Under the pieces are notes generated by a model that did no database searches, was not told the DNA's origin, and saw only the letters and a program-made list of their open reading frames with translations. A stretch of 64,000 nt of DNA from contig NZ_AP017372.2 of assembly GCF_002356555.2 (NCBI RefSeq), forward strand, positions 2,710,501 through 2,774,500. The letters are read 5' to 3'. The translations under genes and the position numbers were made by a program. This stretch comes from Halorhodospira halochloris (lineage in GTDB: Bacteria > Pseudomonadota > Gammaproteobacteria > Nitrococcales > Halorhodospiraceae). Below are positions 62,663 to 64,000 of the stretch, in pieces. Positions within the stretch are counted from its first letter, which is position 1. The number at the start of each line of letters is the position of its first letter.

Positions 62663-63409
62663 ATGCGCCTTCGTCTCCACTGCACCGCGGTTGCGGTAAT
62701 CTTTTATGCCCTTTGTGCTCCCACGCTGGCTATTGCATCTGGGAATGAGTCACAGCCGCGCAGCCACAGTTTCGTCCAAGCTGGTCTGGGCAAAGCATTC
62801 TTTGACCGCACCTTGGCTGCTTTTCCCGGTGGTGAGAAGCCACAAAACGAGAACGGTGATGATGCGCCAGAGCCCATAACGTATCGTCGTACACTTGGTG
62901 TAAACCTGCGCGCCTCGTGGCAAGCCGAACATGGCACCTTTTTCTTTTTCGATTACTTTGGTAGCGAAGGCTGTGTTGACGATTGCTACCGAGATGACTC
63001 TGCCGAAGGCACCAGCACCGCCTTGGAGCGTTACTTCTACGGCGCCGGCTTTAATTTGCCTGTGAGTGAGCAGATAGATCTATACGCTACGGCGAGCCGC
63101 GAGCGACACACCATTGAGAGGTGCCATGACACGGATGATCGCGACGAGCAGTGCACTACAGATCAACGCCGTGGCTACACCATAGGCGCCGGCGCAACTG
63201 CACAAATCAGTGCAACATGGTCGCTTGCTTCGCACTATGAGCGCTATTTCGGACTGAGTGATGATGATGGGTTACAGAAGCTAGGCAATGGCAGATTAAC
63301 CACCCGCCTGGAAGCAGCACTCGATGACGGCAAACGTAGCCGAGCCTATGTTGAGTATCTTTTTGAGCGCAACCGGTCAGCAAGGATCGGCTTTAGGTTT
63401 TATTACTAG
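62663..63409 (+). CDS. Outer-membrane beta-barrel protein
   Basis: 248 residues with a signal peptide (cleaved around AIA/SGN) and a barrel-like strand pattern (SFVQAGLGKAFFDRTL, LGVNLRASWQAEHGTFFFFDYFG, YTIGAGATAQISATWSLASHYERYFG) ending FRFYY. Two Cys pairs in loops (EGCVDDCYR and ERCHD...QCTTD) could form disulfides or bind metal. It starts 2 bp after the previous barrel gene. Function unknown; a role as an outer-membrane partner of the mtr module is only an inference. Confidence 0.68.
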   Translation: MRLRLHCTAVAVIFYALCAPTLAIASGNESQPRSHSFVQAGLGKAFFDRTLAAFPGGEKPQNENGDDAPEPITYRRTLGVNLRASWQAEHGTFFFFDYFGSEGCVDDCYRDDSAEGTSTALERYFYGAGFNLPVSEQIDLYATASRERHTIERCHDTDDRDEQCTTDQRRGYTIGAGATAQISATWSLASHYERYFGLSDDDGLQKLGNGRLTTRLEAALDDGKRSRAYVEYLFERNRSARIGFRFYY

Positions 63410-63461
63410 ACTTTCCGAACTGCAACATTTTTCTGCTTAGCTGCAGCATTGTACTTAAATT

Positions 63462-63497
63462 TCACGGCGCCCTCCACACCACCGGGGTAGCTAAATC
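63462..63497. repeat. Remnant of the palindromic repeat family
   Basis: CACGGCGCCCTCCACACC followed by ACCGGGGTAGCT resembles the core/arm junction of the repeat family (compare CACGGCGTCCTCCACACCGG in copy 2). Only about one quarter of an element is left, with no pairing partner. Confidence 0.55.
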
Positions 63498-63558
63498 GCG
63501 CACAAAAAGGGGGAGGCAGATGAAGGAAGAAGTCAAAGAGATTGCTCAAGGAGGGCCA

Positions 63559-64000
63559 TTATAAGCTCCCTTCAAGTCCGATATGGACACCGTCATCCTG
63601 CCTAGGGCCAGCCAATTCTAAGCTGCGGGTAAGAATATCGGCGGCCTCTTCACGGGTGTCCACAATAGCGTCAACTTCATAACTGCCGCTGGCCAGATCG
63701 AGCCACCAGTTTCCTGAGAGGACTAGCTCTCCTCCCGTATCCCCCAACTCCCCGGTCACCCTGCCATCGGCATCGGTTACCAAGGTTGTCGTAATACCGC
63801 CTAGCCGAGCGTGTTGATCAACCGTTATAGCCGCATCATGCCATGCCAGCCGCCCATCGGCACGGTGTATATCGCCGCTATAGTCCAACTCAAGCTGATC
63901 TATTGCAAAACTAAAGGTACCCTCCAGGGCAACCTCTTCACCCCCAAATTCAGCAGCCAAGGCGCCCCAGGGTGAGGCCGGTAAGCGGCCATTCAGATCG
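63559..64000 (-). CDS. gspN: Type II secretion system protein GspN, C-terminal part (5' end beyond window)
   Basis: The frame stays open to the window edge, so the gene starts outside. The visible ~147 residues begin LNGRLPASPWGALAAEFGG, the GspN-typical G-x-LP-x-SPWG motif, and end with the repeated strand pattern and a DDGVHIGLEGSL terminus characteristic of T2SN proteins. GspN is an accessory inner-membrane/periplasmic part of the secretion system. It faces the gspDFGHIJCE operon from 29 kb away; gspK, L and M may lie further upstream on this strand, outside the window. Confidence 0.78.
   Translation of the reverse strand, partial: DLNGRLPASPWGALAAEFGGEEVALEGTFSFAIDQLELDYSGDIHRADGRLAWHDAAITVDQHARLGGITTTLVTDADGRVTGELGDTGGELVLSGNWWLDLASGSYEVDAIVDTREEAADILTRSLELAGPRQDDGVHIGLEGSL

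Noticed and set aside
1-64000. tRNA, rRNA, riboswitch or photosynthesis genes
   Set aside because: None could be recognised in any gap, so phototrophy and exact genus remain unproven from this window.

Overview
The window looks like a chromosomal segment of a halophilic gammaproteobacterium, most likely Ectothiorhodospiraceae (Halorhodospira-like). I infer this from the gammaproteobacterial gene set (glnE-ilvE-msbA synteny, a type II secretion system, a prp operon, assimilatory cys genes), the strongly acidic secreted proteins, and the medium G+C. No photosynthesis, rRNA, tRNA, transposase, integrase or CRISPR genes were found, so the assignment is only an inference.

Layout. 0-3.8 kb: a partial DUF4139 protein, a DUF2892 membrane protein, an ABC-class ATPase and an SDR-like protein. 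3.9-8.5 kb (minus strand): acuI-prpB-prpC-prpD for acrylate/propionate use through methylcitrate. 8.8-18.7 kb: a methyltransferase, a small kinase, glnE, ilvE, a phosphatase, two LPS-kinase-like proteins and msbA, a relic of the Pseudomonas-like LPS-core locus. 18.9-25.6 kb: cysC, an SLC13 permease, cysD, a cysN-cysC fusion and a glycosyltransferase. 25.6-34.3 kb: a BamD-like lipoprotein and type II secretion genes in the order D-F-G-H-I-J-C-E. The far end of the window carries the 3' part of gspN on the other strand, so the secretion locus appears split around about 29 kb of accessory DNA.

34.5-48.1 kb (minus strand) is an unfamiliar, A+T-richer island of 14 tightly packed genes. Nearly all encode envelope proteins: three outer-membrane barrels including a FadL-like one, an LPP20-like lipoprotein, several secreted proteins of unknown family, an ATPase with two MacB/LolC-topology permeases, and a membrane-anchored coiled-coil protein ending in a degenerate formylglycine-enzyme-like domain. 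About 70 bp of directly repeated sequence borders it on both sides. It is the best candidate here for an undescribed system: I infer a trans-envelope assembly or transport machine driven by a type VII ABC transporter.

48.9-52.3 kb (minus strand): cysI-cysB-cysH. 52.7-59.0 kb (minus strand): a complete outer-membrane electron conduit with the gene order mtrA-mtrB-mtrC. A near-consensus sigma-54 promoter precedes mtrA, and a divergent NtrC-type regulator and histidine kinase follow at 59.3-62.1 kb with two small barrels. Together these look like a self-contained regulated module for extracellular electron transfer.

A family of long palindromic repeats (six copies and one remnant) punctuates the window. 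Its central core is conserved, while the arms differ in sequence from copy to copy but stay self-complementary.
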